This document shows, piece by piece, positions 1 through 8,962 of a DNA stretch of 53,714 nt. Each line of letters starts with the position of its first letter. Positions within the stretch are counted from its first letter, which is position 1. The notes under the pieces are model-generated. The model was given only the letters and a program-made list of their open reading frames with translations. It was not told the origin of the DNA and ran no database searches. This stretch comes from Candidatus Harrisonbacteria bacterium RIFCSPHIGHO2_02_FULL_42_16 (GTDB taxonomy: Bacteria > Patescibacteriota > Minisyncoccia > UBA6257 > 02-FULL-45-10c): contig MHJG01000002.1 of NCBI GenBank assembly GCA_001818695.1, positions 14,431 through 68,144 on the forward strand, in the 5' to 3' direction. The translations under genes and the position numbers were made by a program.

Positions 1-163
1 ACACTTGGTCTCCGGGCAAAATTTTGATGTGATACATCCTCATTTTTCCGGAAAGATGCGCCAATACCAGATTTCCGTCAGGCAATTTTACCCTAAATAA
101 AGTTCCAGGAAGCGCCTCTTCAACAACGCCTTCAACTTTAATGACATTCTTTTTAGAATTCAT
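1..163 (-). CDS. infA: Translation initiation factor IF-1 (3' part outside window)
   Basis: The reverse strand reads from an ATG into [20 protein letters not shown] and then an OB-fold pattern containing [20 protein letters not shown]. This matches the start of bacterial IF-1, which binds the 30S A site during initiation and is normally about 72 residues. Roughly 54 residues are visible and the rest lies beyond the left edge. IF-1 usually sits in a ribosomal-protein operon, but the gene on its 5' side here is an unrelated membrane protein. The family call is secure. Confidence 0.93.
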   Translation of the reverse strand, partial: MNSKKNVIKVEGVVEEALPGTLFRVKLPDGNLVLAHLSGKMRMYHIKILPGDQV

Positions 164-240
164 AATAAAAACTATACGCCATTAAAGCGTTACTAATGTA
201 TAAGTATAGCACGCGAAACCGTCAAAAGTCAAGTTCCCGG

Positions 241-1821
241 CTAATCCACGGCAATTTTAACTTTATCGGGAGAAGTCGGCACCTTTTTCACCCAAAACGG
301 CCACAGGGAAACAGTGGCGCTTTCCAGGCCGGGAATGGAAAATATAACCGCCTTGAATTCAACCTCAGGTTTCCCGAATATCTTGGAACGTAACGGCTCA
401 ATGTCAATTTTCCTGGCTAAAATTGCGGTATAACGAACTGGAAATGTAAGTTTTCCTCTGTCAAAATCTGCCCTCGGCAAACCGTACTCAAAAACAGATT
501 CTTTCAGATAAAATTCCTGCCCATTATCTTTAACAGCCCGCTCTTCCAATAGAAGCTTTAAAGTATCTTCTTCAAAAACAATAGCGGTTATTTCCGCTTC
601 AATAAAAACGCCAAATTGGCCTTTTTCATCCGCTTCCTCGTCAATTTTGGTCTGAATTATTTTATACTGCGTAGCCCCTTCTAAAACCTTGAATTTTTCG
701 GGAATCTGGGAAAAAATTGCGGTTTTTAAACTGTCATTCAAAGTTTTTTGAGCTTCCGCCTTGCCCTTGTTTATATCTTCATTAGTCGGATAAGCAATCT
801 GGCCGATAAATCCTCCAGTCATATCGTTTTTTGATTCTCCATAAAAATTCTGGTATTTCGGCCCGCCCTTAAAGCCGGGAATATTAAAAAGTTTAACCGG
901 GCCGATATTATATTCCGGACCGGCCTGGTCGGCTATAACTTCCGCCTCAATGCTGGAAGGAATTTTATTTCCTTCTATAATTTTTGCCCCGGGCACCGTT
1001 ATTCCCTTAATTAATTTAAAGGTTTTTCCGTCGGGAGAGGTAAATCTGGTATTGGCGACTAACTGCTGGGGGTCGGAACTATAGCTGTTATAAACCGTAA
1101 TGCTGCCGGTGGCTTTTTTTTGGACTTCCCGTTTCCCATTGGCGGGAAATTTCAGAAAAACATTTTTTTTCTGCGAAAAAATCTGATTGGGAATACTCAT
1201 TTTTGTCGTGTCAAAGACAGCGGATTTTTCCGTAATAATGGAATCGTTATAAATCCAATTTTGTTTTTTGGAAATTATGTTAACTTCCGCCCTGGGAAGA
1301 ACTTTCAAGCCGATGACCAGCAATAAAGACAGCCCCAAAATCGCTGAACCAATAATTAAAAATTTATTTTTGGATTCCGGCCAAAAAGCCGAAAAATCGA
1401 ATTTAGGCGGTTTAAATTCCGGTAATTTAAAAAATGGTTTTTTCTTAACATCTGAAATTTCCGGTTCAATTTCCGGCTCTAATGCCTCAAATTCGTCTTT
1501 AAATTTTTTACGCTTTTTCAAACCATCAGCTTTAAGAACGACAATATCGGAAAACTGACGCTTATTTTTCGTAAAAAACGGATTAAGGGCGGATAGGCCG
1601 CTCATTTCCGCAAGCTCAATCACGTGGTCGTCAACGGATTCTATGATAATTTCTTTATCCAATGCTCCCGCTTCGCGTTTCAACAAATGGAAATTACTTA
1701 ATGATTCTCCGATATGGGAAAAACGCGGAACGCTAAGAATAATCTTATCGCTTTCCGTTTCAATTATTTTTTCCACTATTTCCGCGACTTCGTCGCTTTT
1801 GTTTAATGAAATCTTCTTCAT
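241..1821 (-). CDS. Single-pass membrane protein with large extracytoplasmic domain, unknown function
   Basis: This is a 526-residue protein. Residues 1-95 form a soluble alpha/beta-looking domain (KIILSVPRFSHIGESLSNFH). A charged, Pro/Phe-rich linker follows, then one hydrophobic segment near residues 155-175 (FLIIGSAILGLSLLLVIGL). The remaining roughly 350 residues are a Gly/Pro-rich beta domain, probably outside the membrane. The N-in/C-out topology and beta-rich C-terminus resemble CPR proteins sometimes annotated as baseplate-J-like or cell-surface, but I see no diagnostic motif. It lies immediately downstream of the PilM/FtsA-like gene on the same strand, which suggests an envelope or pilus-related role (inference). 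Confidence 0.8.
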   Translation of the reverse strand: MKKISLNKSDEVAEIVEKIIETESDKIILSVPRFSHIGESLSNFHLLKREAGALDKEIIIESVDDHVIELAEMSGLSALNPFFTKNKRQFSDIVVLKADGLKKRKKFKDEFEALEPEIEPEISDVKKKPFFKLPEFKPPKFDFSAFWPESKNKFLIIGSAILGLSLLLVIGLKVLPRAEVNIISKKQNWIYNDSIITEKSAVFDTTKMSIPNQIFSQKKNVFLKFPANGKREVQKKATGSITVYNSYSSDPQQLVANTRFTSPDGKTFKLIKGITVPGAKIIEGNKIPSSIEAEVIADQAGPEYNIGPVKLFNIPGFKGGPKYQNFYGESKNDMTGGFIGQIAYPTNEDINKGKAEAQKTLNDSLKTAIFSQIPEKFKVLEGATQYKIIQTKIDEEADEKGQFGVFIEAEITAIVFEEDTLKLLLEERAVKDNGQEFYLKESVFEYGLPRADFDRGKLTFPVRYTAILARKIDIEPLRSKIFGKPEVEFKAVIFSIPGLESATVSLWPFWVKKVPTSPDKVKIAVD

Positions 1822-1853
1822 ACCATTGACCGATTCAAACCCACAAACTTTTT

Positions 1854-1943
1854 ATCCAAATCTACAAAGTTAGTTTGGATATAACTATTTGTAAGCCATT
1901 CGCATACAGTTTGTAGATTCGGATGTTATTTGTAGGTTTGGAT
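1854..1943. repeat. Cluster of short inverted repeats between two genes
   Basis: The gap holds ATCCAAATCTACAAA at 1854-1868 and two diverged inverted copies, TTTGTAGATTCGGAT at 1910-1924 and TTTGTAGGTTTGGAT at 1929-1943. The first can pair with either of the other two, giving alternative hairpins. They lie in the leader of the 526-residue membrane protein gene. No T-run follows, so a terminator is unlikely. A regulatory leader or decayed palindrome is possible. Confidence 0.5.
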
Positions 1944-1948
1944 CGCTA

Positions 1949-3151
1949 CTAAGTAATCAACCACCTGACTCTTCTGTTTGCCAAATGGCTCATTTTGTCA
2001 TTCTGCGGCAAAAAATTAATCTCCAAAAAAGCGCACAGCACCGAAAAAATATTTTTTACCTGGGTTGATTTTTTAAATTGTACACTATATCCGAATTTTT
2101 CGGTAATTAAATTTGTGGATAACGGCAAAAGTTTGGAAGATTTGTGCAATCTACTATTAAATCGGTCGGAGAAAATCAAGGATGGCATATTAAAAAAAGA
2201 ATTGACATAAATTTCGGACGGCTCTTCTATTAGGGAATTGAGGCCGTTAGCGAAAATCTGCAGTTCTTTGATTAAAATATTTTCAAATCTTCTTAAAAAA
2301 TTCTGCGAACCGTTTTCGGTAGCATACGCATCCACCAAAGATTTGGCGGTCGCCTGGTCAACCTTTAAATGATTGAATAATGACCTGGTCAGGGACTGCT
2401 CGCCCCAGGAAAAATTATCGTGATGGGACATCCGCCCGTTAGACGCGGAAAATAACGAGGTCTGGTCCGGAAATAAATTAGCGACGAAAAATCGGTCTTT
2501 GCCCAAAGCCCTCCAAAGAATGTGGCTAATCGCCGTGCCCGATTCGGTGATAAGGGCAATATTTTCTTTAGGCATGGTCTCCTGGAGCATTTTCATCAGT
2601 TCCCTGATAATAAAGGTCTGACTGAAATAAATTTCAACCGATTTCGCCTTAAAGCCGATGGGATTAACAATTTTATGACCATCCAATCTTACGCTTCGGA
2701 TTCTAACATCGCTTAAAAGCACGTCAATATCGTCCACATTCATCTTATTCGCCACCTTCAGCCGATAGCGGTCAAAAAATTTCCAAATCGCCTGCGAAAT
2801 TAAATTATCCAAATCCGCCTCGTCAATCGCCTCTTTTGGATGCTGGCGAATAAGGGGAACAGAAGCGTACATGGTGGTGGCCAGCGACGAATCCAAGCTT
2901 AAAATAATCTTATAGCTGTCCAATCTCCGGACTTTTTTAAGCAAAAGCCGGACCGCCCGCAAAGAATTAAGAGGGGTAAACTCCGGCAAGGGCTGTAAAA
3001 AGTTTTTTACGACGCGAATTTCTTTTTTCTCCGCGCTTACTTTAAGTACGGTAACCTGGACATAGTGATTTAAAAGCTCAACAATAAGATACCTATCATA
3101 CCTACTAAATAGGCCTAAGAACCATTGTTTTATTGCGTTAAATCCCAACAC
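1949..3151 (-). CDS. PilM/FtsA-like actin-fold protein
   Basis: This is a 400-residue protein with no membrane segment. The opening RYLIVELLNHYVQVTVLKV resembles the first strand pair of actin-like ATPases of the PilM/FtsA group, and the central NIALITESGTAISHILWRAL resembles the second phosphate-loop region. Length fits the 340-420 residues usual for these proteins, which organise type IV pilus inner-membrane assemblies or the division ring. Pairing with the membrane-anchored protein downstream fits an envelope-bound assembly. The phosphate-binding residues are not textbook, so the assignment is fold-level only. No clear Shine-Dalgarno precedes the ATG. Confidence 0.6.
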   Translation of the reverse strand: MLGFNAIKQWFLGLFSRYDRYLIVELLNHYVQVTVLKVSAEKKEIRVVKNFLQPLPEFTPLNSLRAVRLLLKKVRRLDSYKIILSLDSSLATTMYASVPLIRQHPKEAIDEADLDNLISQAIWKFFDRYRLKVANKMNVDDIDVLLSDVRIRSVRLDGHKIVNPIGFKAKSVEIYFSQTFIIRELMKMLQETMPKENIALITESGTAISHILWRALGKDRFFVANLFPDQTSLFSASNGRMSHHDNFSWGEQSLTRSLFNHLKVDQATAKSLVDAYATENGSQNFLRRFENILIKELQIFANGLNSLIEEPSEIYVNSFFNMPSLIFSDRFNSRLHKSSKLLPLSTNLITEKFGYSVQFKKSTQVKNIFSVLCAFLEINFLPQNDKMSHLANRRVRWLIT

Positions 3152-3225
3152 TTTTAAGTATAGCAGTAAACAGAAATGCGGCCAAATAAGCCGTTAATAT
3201 GGCGCATACCTGCTTAAAAGTATTA

Positions 3226-3244
3226 AAAAGCCGTGTTACCACGG
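3226..3244 (-). terminator. Intrinsic terminator overlapping a stop codon
   Basis: On the minus strand the stem CCGTG/CACGG with a GTAA loop is followed by CTTTTT. The loop contains the TAA stop codon of the 166-residue membrane protein gene, so the terminator is built into the end of the reading frame. Confidence 0.7.
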
Positions 3245-3736
3245 CCAGCGAATCTGAGGAAACATTTCACGCAAAGGAATGCTTTCTTCTTGATTCGCTA
3301 TCTGATTTATTATTGATTGGAAAAACCTAATTTCAGAATAATTGTCAGCGGGAGTTAACTTTAAATCTAAAATCGCTTTTTGAAGCCAGCTTTTTTTAAA
3401 TACCGCATTTTTATCGTCAAATAGAATATTTTTACGGAATGCCTTGCTTGTGATTACTTGACTTACTTGTCCATTTTCGGCTGCATATATTATAGTCACA
3501 TAAGCGTCATTGTACCGCATCGCGGCATCCTTCAAATCACAATACAATATTTTTTCTATTTTACCGCCAATTGAAATTTGAAAATTACCGCTAATCCGAT
3601 AATATAAAATTCTTTTTTCGTCCCGATGCCACACTTCTGCTTTCCGGAATTTAAAAAATCCCGATATAACAAGATTTCCTATCCAAAAAACAGTATACGA
3701 AAAAATGGCAAGCAGTAAAAATAACGCGCATCCCAT
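3236..3736 (-). CDS. Hypothetical membrane-anchored protein
   Basis: This 166-residue protein has one N-terminal hydrophobic helix (residues 1-25, CALFLLLAIFSYTVFWIGNL). A soluble domain follows with a beta-rich segment around EKRILYYRISGNFQISIGGK and no recognisable motif. GGGAGG stands 4 bases before the ATG and fixes the start. It ends inside its own terminator hairpin and is apparently monocistronic. I do not recognise the family. Confidence 0.72.
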   Translation of the reverse strand: MGCALFLLLAIFSYTVFWIGNLVISGFFKFRKAEVWHRDEKRILYYRISGNFQISIGGKIEKILYCDLKDAAMRYNDAYVTIIYAAENGQVSQVITSKAFRKNILFDDKNAVFKKSWLQKAILDLKLTPADNYSEIRFFQSIINQIANQEESIPLREMFPQIRWPW

Positions 3737-3938
3737 AAAACCTCCCTTGCTGTTTTCAAAGATTTTATAATTTAAAAATAACAGATATTTTATTATCCGT
3801 CAATCTTAACCCCCCGCAAGCTATTCAACGAAACTCCACGGGCCGAAACTCATGGTTTCTTTTTCGTCCCAGCTTTGCTGATATTTTGACATATAAAAAT
3901 AAAATGTTAATAATTTATGAATTTGTAGGCTATCGTAG

Positions 3939-4265
3939 TTATTTCATTTTATCTTCTGATCCCCTCTCCAGTTCTTCCCAAATAACTTCATACCTTCCAT
4001 CGGTGTGATGTTTTATATCAAAATAATCAAGGACGCCATCCAGGATATCTGCCCAAAAAACTCCTCCTATTTTAGTAGGGCGTTTATTCGATAAATCGTC
4101 TATAAGATCTGCGCAAATTTCTTTATTAACCCATTTGGGACCGTATGCTTCCATCGCTTGCCTAAGTTGATAAATGAAACGTTCTCTTACTTTATGGACG
4201 AGCTGTTCATGAGATTCTTCTCCCCCCGACATCTCTTTATTTTTTGATGGAATTTTTTCAGTCAT
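3939..4265 (-). CDS. Hypothetical soluble protein, probably leaderless mRNA
   Basis: This is a 108-residue, charged, helical protein (KVRERFIYQLRQAMEAYGPK, then KEICADLIDDLSNKRPTKIG). It has no membrane segment and no motif I recognise. A TTGACG/TACAAT promoter ends only 7 bases before the ATG, so the transcript should begin at or next to the start codon, and no Shine-Dalgarno is present. Gene reality rests on length, composition and the well-placed promoter. Confidence 0.65.
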   Translation of the reverse strand: MTEKIPSKNKEMSGGEESHEQLVHKVRERFIYQLRQAMEAYGPKWVNKEICADLIDDLSNKRPTKIGGVFWADILDGVLDYFDIKHHTDGRYEVIWEELERGSEDKMK

Positions 4266-4272
4266 GGATTTA

Positions 4273-4302
4273 ATTGTAACAAACGTTTTGTAAAAACGTC
4301 AA
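4273..4302 (-). promoter_or_regulatory. Promoter placed for leaderless transcription
   Basis: The minus strand shows TTGACG, an 18-base spacer and TACAAT, 7 bases from the ATG of the 108-residue gene. The spacer contains the inverted repeat ACGTTTTGTAAAAACGT (4283-4299), which could be an operator between the -35 and -10 boxes. Confidence 0.6.
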
Positions 4303-4531
4303 ATAAACTAAAAACTGGCCTTATTTATTCTATTAATGCCTTGACACGTTTAATACCAACCCCCCCCAACGGCTTCTCGCGTGGAGAATTTATAATTCAA
4401 GCTTCGCCAAGTTTGGCTTGGCTTCTTTATATTTGGCACTTCAACGCACAGCACTTCAACGCGTTAAAGTGCTGGTATGCCTATTATCCCCAACCATAGG
4501 GTCATGATTTTAGTAAGATATTTTGATATTA
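4303..4531. other. Gene-free stretch with small palindromes
   Basis: No credible gene is seen. It contains GCCAAGTTTGGCTTGGC at 4406-4422 and a near-perfect palindrome GCACTTCAAC-GC-GTTAAAGTGC at 4451-4472, with a half copy of the latter (GCACTTCAACGCAC) just before it. These look like fragments of the small palindromic repeats seen elsewhere in the window. Confidence 0.5.
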
Positions 4532-4552
4532 TAAAAGGCCCATTGCTGGGCC
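4532..4552 (-). terminator. Intrinsic terminator of the 66-residue gene
   Basis: Read on the minus strand, GGCCCA-GCAA-TGGGCC is a perfect 6-bp hairpin followed by TTTTAT. It lies just past the stop codon of the small gene upstream. Confidence 0.75.
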
Positions 4553-4573
4553 AAATTTAAATTTTCAATCTGC

Positions 4574-4774
4574 CTAATCGGAATTAGTATAATGCAGAAG
4601 TTTATCAAAAAAGTCAGCGGCAATTCTACTTAACTTCAAACGCTGATTGCCGCGGCAACGATTCTTAAAAAAATCGTCAAATCCTATATCCACTAATGCC
4701 GATAACACACCAGCCTCTTCGTCGTTCAAAACCAAAATTATTTTGCGACTTTTCTTTCTTCTTTCTATCTTCAT
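4574..4774 (-). CDS. Small hypothetical protein
   Basis: This 66-residue basic protein runs MKIERRKKSRKIILVLNDEE and then AGVLSALVDIGFDDFFKNRC, with an amphipathic, mostly helical profile. It could be a small DNA- or RNA-binding protein, but no motif is diagnostic. AGGAG precedes the ATG and a good terminator follows it, which argues for a real monocistronic gene. Function unknown. Confidence 0.6.
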   Translation of the reverse strand: MKIERRKKSRKIILVLNDEEAGVLSALVDIGFDDFFKNRCRGNQRLKLSRIAADFFDKLLHYTNSD

Positions 4775-4848
4775 CTCATGCTCCTATTATTTTAAAGAAT
4801 AAACTAATACGATTCTATCATTTCAAAATAAAAAGTCAAGATAAGGCC

Positions 4849-6732
4849 TTAGTCAACTACCCCGCGTATTCTCCTGACTCCGGCTCCGACCGCTTCCTGC
4901 TTAGAAATTTTAAATTTCCCAATCTTAAAAGTATTGGCAACATGCGGTCCGCCGCAAAATTCCCGACTGAAAGCCGGCTCTGAGCTTACCGAGGAATTGC
5001 CGCCTATTGAATAAACTTTAACTTTGTCAGGGTATTTTTCTTTGAAAAAATACAGGGCGCCGGTTTTTTTAGCTTCTTCAATCGGCAATTCTTGATAAGT
5101 TACCGGCAAATCCTTTTGAATCGCCTCGTTCACTAAGTCCTCAACTTTTTTAATTTCTTCATCGGTCAATTTCCGCGAAAATGAAAAATCAAAGCGGGTG
5201 CGTTCCGCCGTAATATCCGAACCCATCTGCTTTACTTCCGAGCCAAGAACCCGGCGGAGCGCAGCTTGAAGCAAGTGCGTGGCAGTATGAAGCCGGGTTA
5301 CTTTTTCCACTTCTTCCGGCGTGGATGCTTTCAATTCTCCGGTATCTAAAATCAAGCCGTGCCCGCCAAATTTCTTTTCCTGTCCGGCGCGGGAAATTTC
5401 CTGATGTTTCTGAAATTCGGCGTCAAAATCTGCCTTATTCAAATTCTTCACCTTATCCGGAACTAATTCCTGAAGTAATTCAAACGGCAGGCCAAAGGTC
5501 TCGTAAATATAAAAGGCGTCTTTGGCGGTAATTCTGTCGTATTTCTCTATTTCTTTAACTCCGAGCGCCAATGCTTTCTCAAACTTATCTTTTTCACCGA
5601 ACAAAATTTCCAAAATCTCTTTCGTTTTTTTGACTTCCGGATACCATTCCCCATAATTTTCTTTCACGAAATCAACTGCTATTGAAAATAAATCCGCGTG
5701 GATATCATATTTGATTCCGTACACTAAAATTCTCCTCAAAAGCCGCCGCAAAATATACCCTGCTTCTTTATTGGACGGCCGAAGCCCATCGGCAACCAAA
5801 AAAACCGAAGCGCGCAAATGGTCAGCCAGTATTTTTAATACCTTTTTATGGAGTACCGACTGTGTTTCGTGCGGCAATTTTGGAACGGCCTCTCTTAATT
5901 TAAAAATAAGTGGATAGAATAAATCCGTCTCAAACACATTTGGAACGCCTTGCATCATTACCGCCAGCCGTTCCAATCCCATTCCGGTATCCACTCCCGG
6001 ACTGCTGATTTTTTCTAACTCTAACCCATCGCCTCCAATTTCTAACCTCTTACCGTAGTATTCATTAAAAACCAGATTCCAAATTTCCACATCATCAACA
6101 TAAATTTCTGTGGTAGGGCCGCAAGGGCCTTCATTGCCAGTCGGTCCCCACCAATTATCTTCCCGGCCATGTTCCTTAATTTTATCCTCCGGCAAACCGA
6201 TTTCTTTATGCCAGATATTAAACGATTCTGCGTCACGCGAAACTTGTCCCTCACCCTTGAAAGAGTGATTTGTAAACGAACCGCTTGCTTCGCGCTCTTT
6301 CAAGGGTGAGGGGTCGCCGCCGAATACCGATACCGTAATCCGTTCCCGGGCAATTCCCAAAACATCCACGATAAATTCATACGCCCAATGAATCGCTTCT
6401 TTTTTGAAATAACTCGCGCCGCTGCCATCTAGATTTGCCGGGCCGCCGAACGAAAAATTTCCCAACATTTCAAAAAAAGTAAGGTGGGTCTCATCCCCGA
6501 CCGAATCAATATCCGAAGTCCGGAAACATTTTTGAACGGACGCGGCATTTCTACTCTTAAAATCCCGCAATGGGTCGGCTTTGCCGATATAATACGGCTT
6601 GAATTGCTGCATTCCGGCGGTAGTCAAAAGCACCGACGGGTCGTCGGGAATTAAAAGCGAAGATGGAACAATCTTATGCCCACGCTCCTCAAAAAAATTC
6701 AGAAATTTTCCGCGGATTTCCTTAGAATTCAT
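4849..6732 (-). CDS. alaS: Alanyl-tRNA synthetase, short form
   Basis: This 627-residue enzyme charges tRNA-Ala. The class II catalytic core is clear (LTTAGMQQFKPYYIG, FRTSDIDSVGDETHLTFFEM, GPCGPTTEIYVD, GVDTGMGLERLAVMMQG). The editing domain has the zinc motif HTATH and FCGGPH. The protein ends right after the editing domain, so it lacks the DHHA1/C-Ala region of the usual roughly 870-residue enzyme, as in many reduced genomes. Residues about 141-163 are an in-frame insertion encoded by a palindromic repeat. No clear neighbour relationship. Confidence 0.95.
   Translation of the reverse strand: MNSKEIRGKFLNFFEERGHKIVPSSLLIPDDPSVLLTTAGMQQFKPYYIGKADPLRDFKSRNAASVQKCFRTSDIDSVGDETHLTFFEMLGNFSFGGPANLDGSGASYFKKEAIHWAYEFIVDVLGIARERITVSVFGGDPSPLKEREASGSFTNHSFKGEGQVSRDAESFNIWHKEIGLPEDKIKEHGREDNWWGPTGNEGPCGPTTEIYVDDVEIWNLVFNEYYGKRLEIGGDGLELEKISSPGVDTGMGLERLAVMMQGVPNVFETDLFYPLIFKLREAVPKLPHETQSVLHKKVLKILADHLRASVFLVADGLRPSNKEAGYILRRLLRRILVYGIKYDIHADLFSIAVDFVKENYGEWYPEVKKTKEILEILFGEKDKFEKALALGVKEIEKYDRITAKDAFYIYETFGLPFELLQELVPDKVKNLNKADFDAEFQKHQEISRAGQEKKFGGHGLILDTGELKASTPEEVEKVTRLHTATHLLQAALRRVLGSEVKQMGSDITAERTRFDFSFSRKLTDEEIKKVEDLVNEAIQKDLPVTYQELPIEEAKKTGALYFFKEKYPDKVKVYSIGGNSSVSSEPAFSREFCGGPHVANTFKIGKFKISKQEAVGAGVRRIRGVVD
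6248..6312. repeat. Palindromic repeat inserted in frame in alaS
   Basis: The 18-base arms CCCTCACCCTTGAAAGAG and CTCTTTCAAGGGTGAGGG are perfect inverted repeats around a 29-base loop. They match the terminal arms of the 134-bp elements at 8961 and 29356 except for one base and the inner end. The element adds about 22 residues between two well-conserved blocks of AlaS without breaking the frame. Confidence 0.85.
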
Positions 6733-6773
6733 AATTATGTTATATAAAAAATTTTATCATAAAAAAATTAAAC

Positions 6774-6801
6774 AAAAAAGCTCGTAAGAAATCCTACGAG
6801 C
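6774..6801 (-). terminator. Intrinsic terminator
   Basis: On the minus strand, GCTCGTA and TACGAGC form a 7-bp stem with an 8-base loop followed by TTTTTT. It follows the 164-residue membrane protein gene and separates it from alaS. Confidence 0.85.
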
Positions 6802-6811
6802 ATTGAACTAT

Positions 6812-7306
6812 TTAATCTCCTTTGATTTCAACCATGGGGCACACTTTATTTTTAACGGCAACCACATACTCTCTGATTAGCTTAACCGCTTCATTATCGC
6901 TTGAAAGCAATTTATTCTCTAAAGCATAGTATAAAAATAAAATCGCCAAACAAAGCGCCAAAAACGTAAAGCCTAGAAACGCATACCTTCCCAGCTTGGT
7001 AAAAAATGAAAGGTATAAAAGGAAAAAGTAAATCGGCAATACGCGAAAACCTTTAATCGTCGGCCACTTTTTATATGAAATAAAAACTGGACCGTATACA
7101 GATGAAGATGGATGTTTGGCAAAAAGAATTCCAGATAAATATACAATTGCCAAAACAAATAATACTACCGGCCACACAATAAATAACATAAAAATAAATC
7201 TCCTGAATAAAATGCACAAGCTTACTTTACCGGGAATCCATCCTCTAAAATTCATAAAACTCGGGTAAGCGACCCTGCGCACTAATCCGTCCGACCTAAT
7301 TTTCAT
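6812..7306 (-). CDS. Hypothetical polytopic membrane protein
   Basis: The start is set at MKIRSDG because AGGAG lies 8 bases before this ATG, while the longer frame would use TTG inside the Shine-Dalgarno. The roughly 164-residue product has about three hydrophobic segments: LFIVWPVVLFVLAIVYLSGI, VLPIYFFLLYLSFFTKLG and LGFTFLALCLAILFLYYALE. The C-terminus is soluble and charged. No family is recognised. It has its own terminator. Confidence 0.75.
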   Translation of the reverse strand: MKIRSDGLVRRVAYPSFMNFRGWIPGKVSLCILFRRFIFMLFIVWPVVLFVLAIVYLSGILFAKHPSSSVYGPVFISYKKWPTIKGFRVLPIYFFLLYLSFFTKLGRYAFLGFTFLALCLAILFLYYALENKLLSSDNEAVKLIREYVVAVKNKVCPMVEIKGD

Positions 7307-7381
7307 TCCTTTTTCTCCTATCAAACAACTTCAAATACTAAAAAGAGTATATAGTAAAAGCAATTAAAATGTCAAGTAGCC

Positions 7382-8962
7382 CTACTCTCCGGAATTTAAC
7401 TTTTGAATCGCCTCCTCCTTTAATTCCTTTTCTTTTTGGCCGCTCATCGGCAAAACTTTTTCAATAAACGGCTGAGTCGCCCGCCTTTCTTTTATTTTTT
7501 CTTCTACCCGATTCAATAAAGATTGAAGCATTTCCTCGGCAGAAAATAACAGTAACTTTGACGCCTTTAAATAAGGAATAACGGAATCCGGCTGGCTGTT
7601 TTTCCGACTTATTAAGTCCGACAGTTTAACCAAAGAGTTTTCGGTCTCCGCCGCAAAGGCGTAAAATTCCTTGGCATTTTTTTCAGTCAGCCCGTTTTTT
7701 TTGGCATTATCCATCAAATCATCATAAGCCGACTTCAATAATTGAAGCTCTTCACTTTTATCTTCAAAAAAGGCCAGTTGGCTTAACACTCCGCGAGCCG
7801 CCGCCAAGGATATGGACGCCCGGCTGAAAACATCGCCATACTGCTTCTCTTTCAAAAATTCTTCCGCCTGCTTAACATTAAATTCGGCTTGTAAAAAAAG
7901 ATTCTTAACGGCGCTACTTTTTATATTTGGCAATAAAGCGTTTTCTAAAATACCTAATACTAAATTAGCTTCGCTTAAGATATTTTCCGCTTCCGACCTT
8001 CCGATTCCCTTACCCGCGGATTCAAACAATTTTTGCCGGGCTAAATTAAACGAATTCTTTAAGTCCTGATTGTCAATAAACTCCCGCGCCTCATCTAACG
8101 TTTTGATACGGCGCAATAAATCGCCAGGCAACGCCTCTAATAATTCCGGCAAATACCGAACTACATCCCGCGAAATAATTTTCACCTGGGATTTCAATAA
8201 TAAGTCATTTTTAACTTTCAAAAATTCTTTTTGCAGCTGCGATTCTTGGCTGTCAAATTCCTTGCCGGCATCCAATAATAATTTTTCTTCAAAACGGCCC
8301 AGCGCCTCCGCGCCGCGGAATTCTTTCAGCAGGCCGTCCGGCTGGCCTTCTAAAATTTCCCATATTTTATTTTTCAAATTTTGAACGACGCCCAGTTTTA
8401 CTAATGCCATCGGCGCCAATGAACTTAACTTTTCTTGGGAAATTTTTAGCTCTTCGTCAAACTGGCGGCTGGCGGCCGGTTTTAATTCGTCAAAAAGCTC
8501 AATATGCTTCACGGCTAAATCAATCAAGGTATTGGCAATTCCTGAAACAAGAGAGTTCCCATCTATTTTTTTAATGCCGCCGGCATATTGCTGTAAACGG
8601 CCAATACTCTCCTGATAAAGCTTAATGGCGCTGGATAATCCCTTGGCATTATCCGGAATAATCTCATGTAAATTTTTTAATTCCGCGGCTTTATTGTTTA
8701 AAATGCCTAATTCCAGCTCTATCTTTTTTAAAATATCAAAAGATAAGGTCCGCAAAGTTGAACGTTTCAGCTTCTTTACGAAATAAAAGAAATTGGTATT
8801 TAATAAGCCGGGATTCTCCACTCCGAGATTTTCCAATTTCACTTCTTCGGCGGCAATCAAATCCTGCACGATGCTTTCACTGGCAATATCCGCCTTAGCC
8901 GTCCCGCCACCCATGCCGCCTCCGATTGCCAATAAAATTAAAATTATTTTTAAATTTTTCAT
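7382..8962 (-). CDS. Secreted coiled-coil protein
   Basis: This is a 526-residue protein. Residues 1-24 form a signal peptide (NLKIILILLAIGGGMGGGTA, then KA). The remainder is almost entirely charged helix with heptad-like Leu spacing (LQKEFLKVKNDLLLKSQVKI and several similar stretches), suggesting a long extracytoplasmic coiled coil. The start codon, and probably its ribosome binding site AAGG, are supplied by the inverted-repeat element lying between it and rpoD. Function unknown. Confidence 0.78.
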   Translation of the reverse strand: MKNLKIILILLAIGGGMGGGTAKADIASESIVQDLIAAEEVKLENLGVENPGLLNTNFFYFVKKLKRSTLRTLSFDILKKIELELGILNNKAAELKNLHEIIPDNAKGLSSAIKLYQESIGRLQQYAGGIKKIDGNSLVSGIANTLIDLAVKHIELFDELKPAASRQFDEELKISQEKLSSLAPMALVKLGVVQNLKNKIWEILEGQPDGLLKEFRGAEALGRFEEKLLLDAGKEFDSQESQLQKEFLKVKNDLLLKSQVKIISRDVVRYLPELLEALPGDLLRRIKTLDEAREFIDNQDLKNSFNLARQKLFESAGKGIGRSEAENILSEANLVLGILENALLPNIKSSAVKNLFLQAEFNVKQAEEFLKEKQYGDVFSRASISLAAARGVLSQLAFFEDKSEELQLLKSAYDDLMDNAKKNGLTEKNAKEFYAFAAETENSLVKLSDLISRKNSQPDSVIPYLKASKLLLFSAEEMLQSLLNRVEEKIKERRATQPFIEKVLPMSGQKEKELKEEAIQKLNSGE

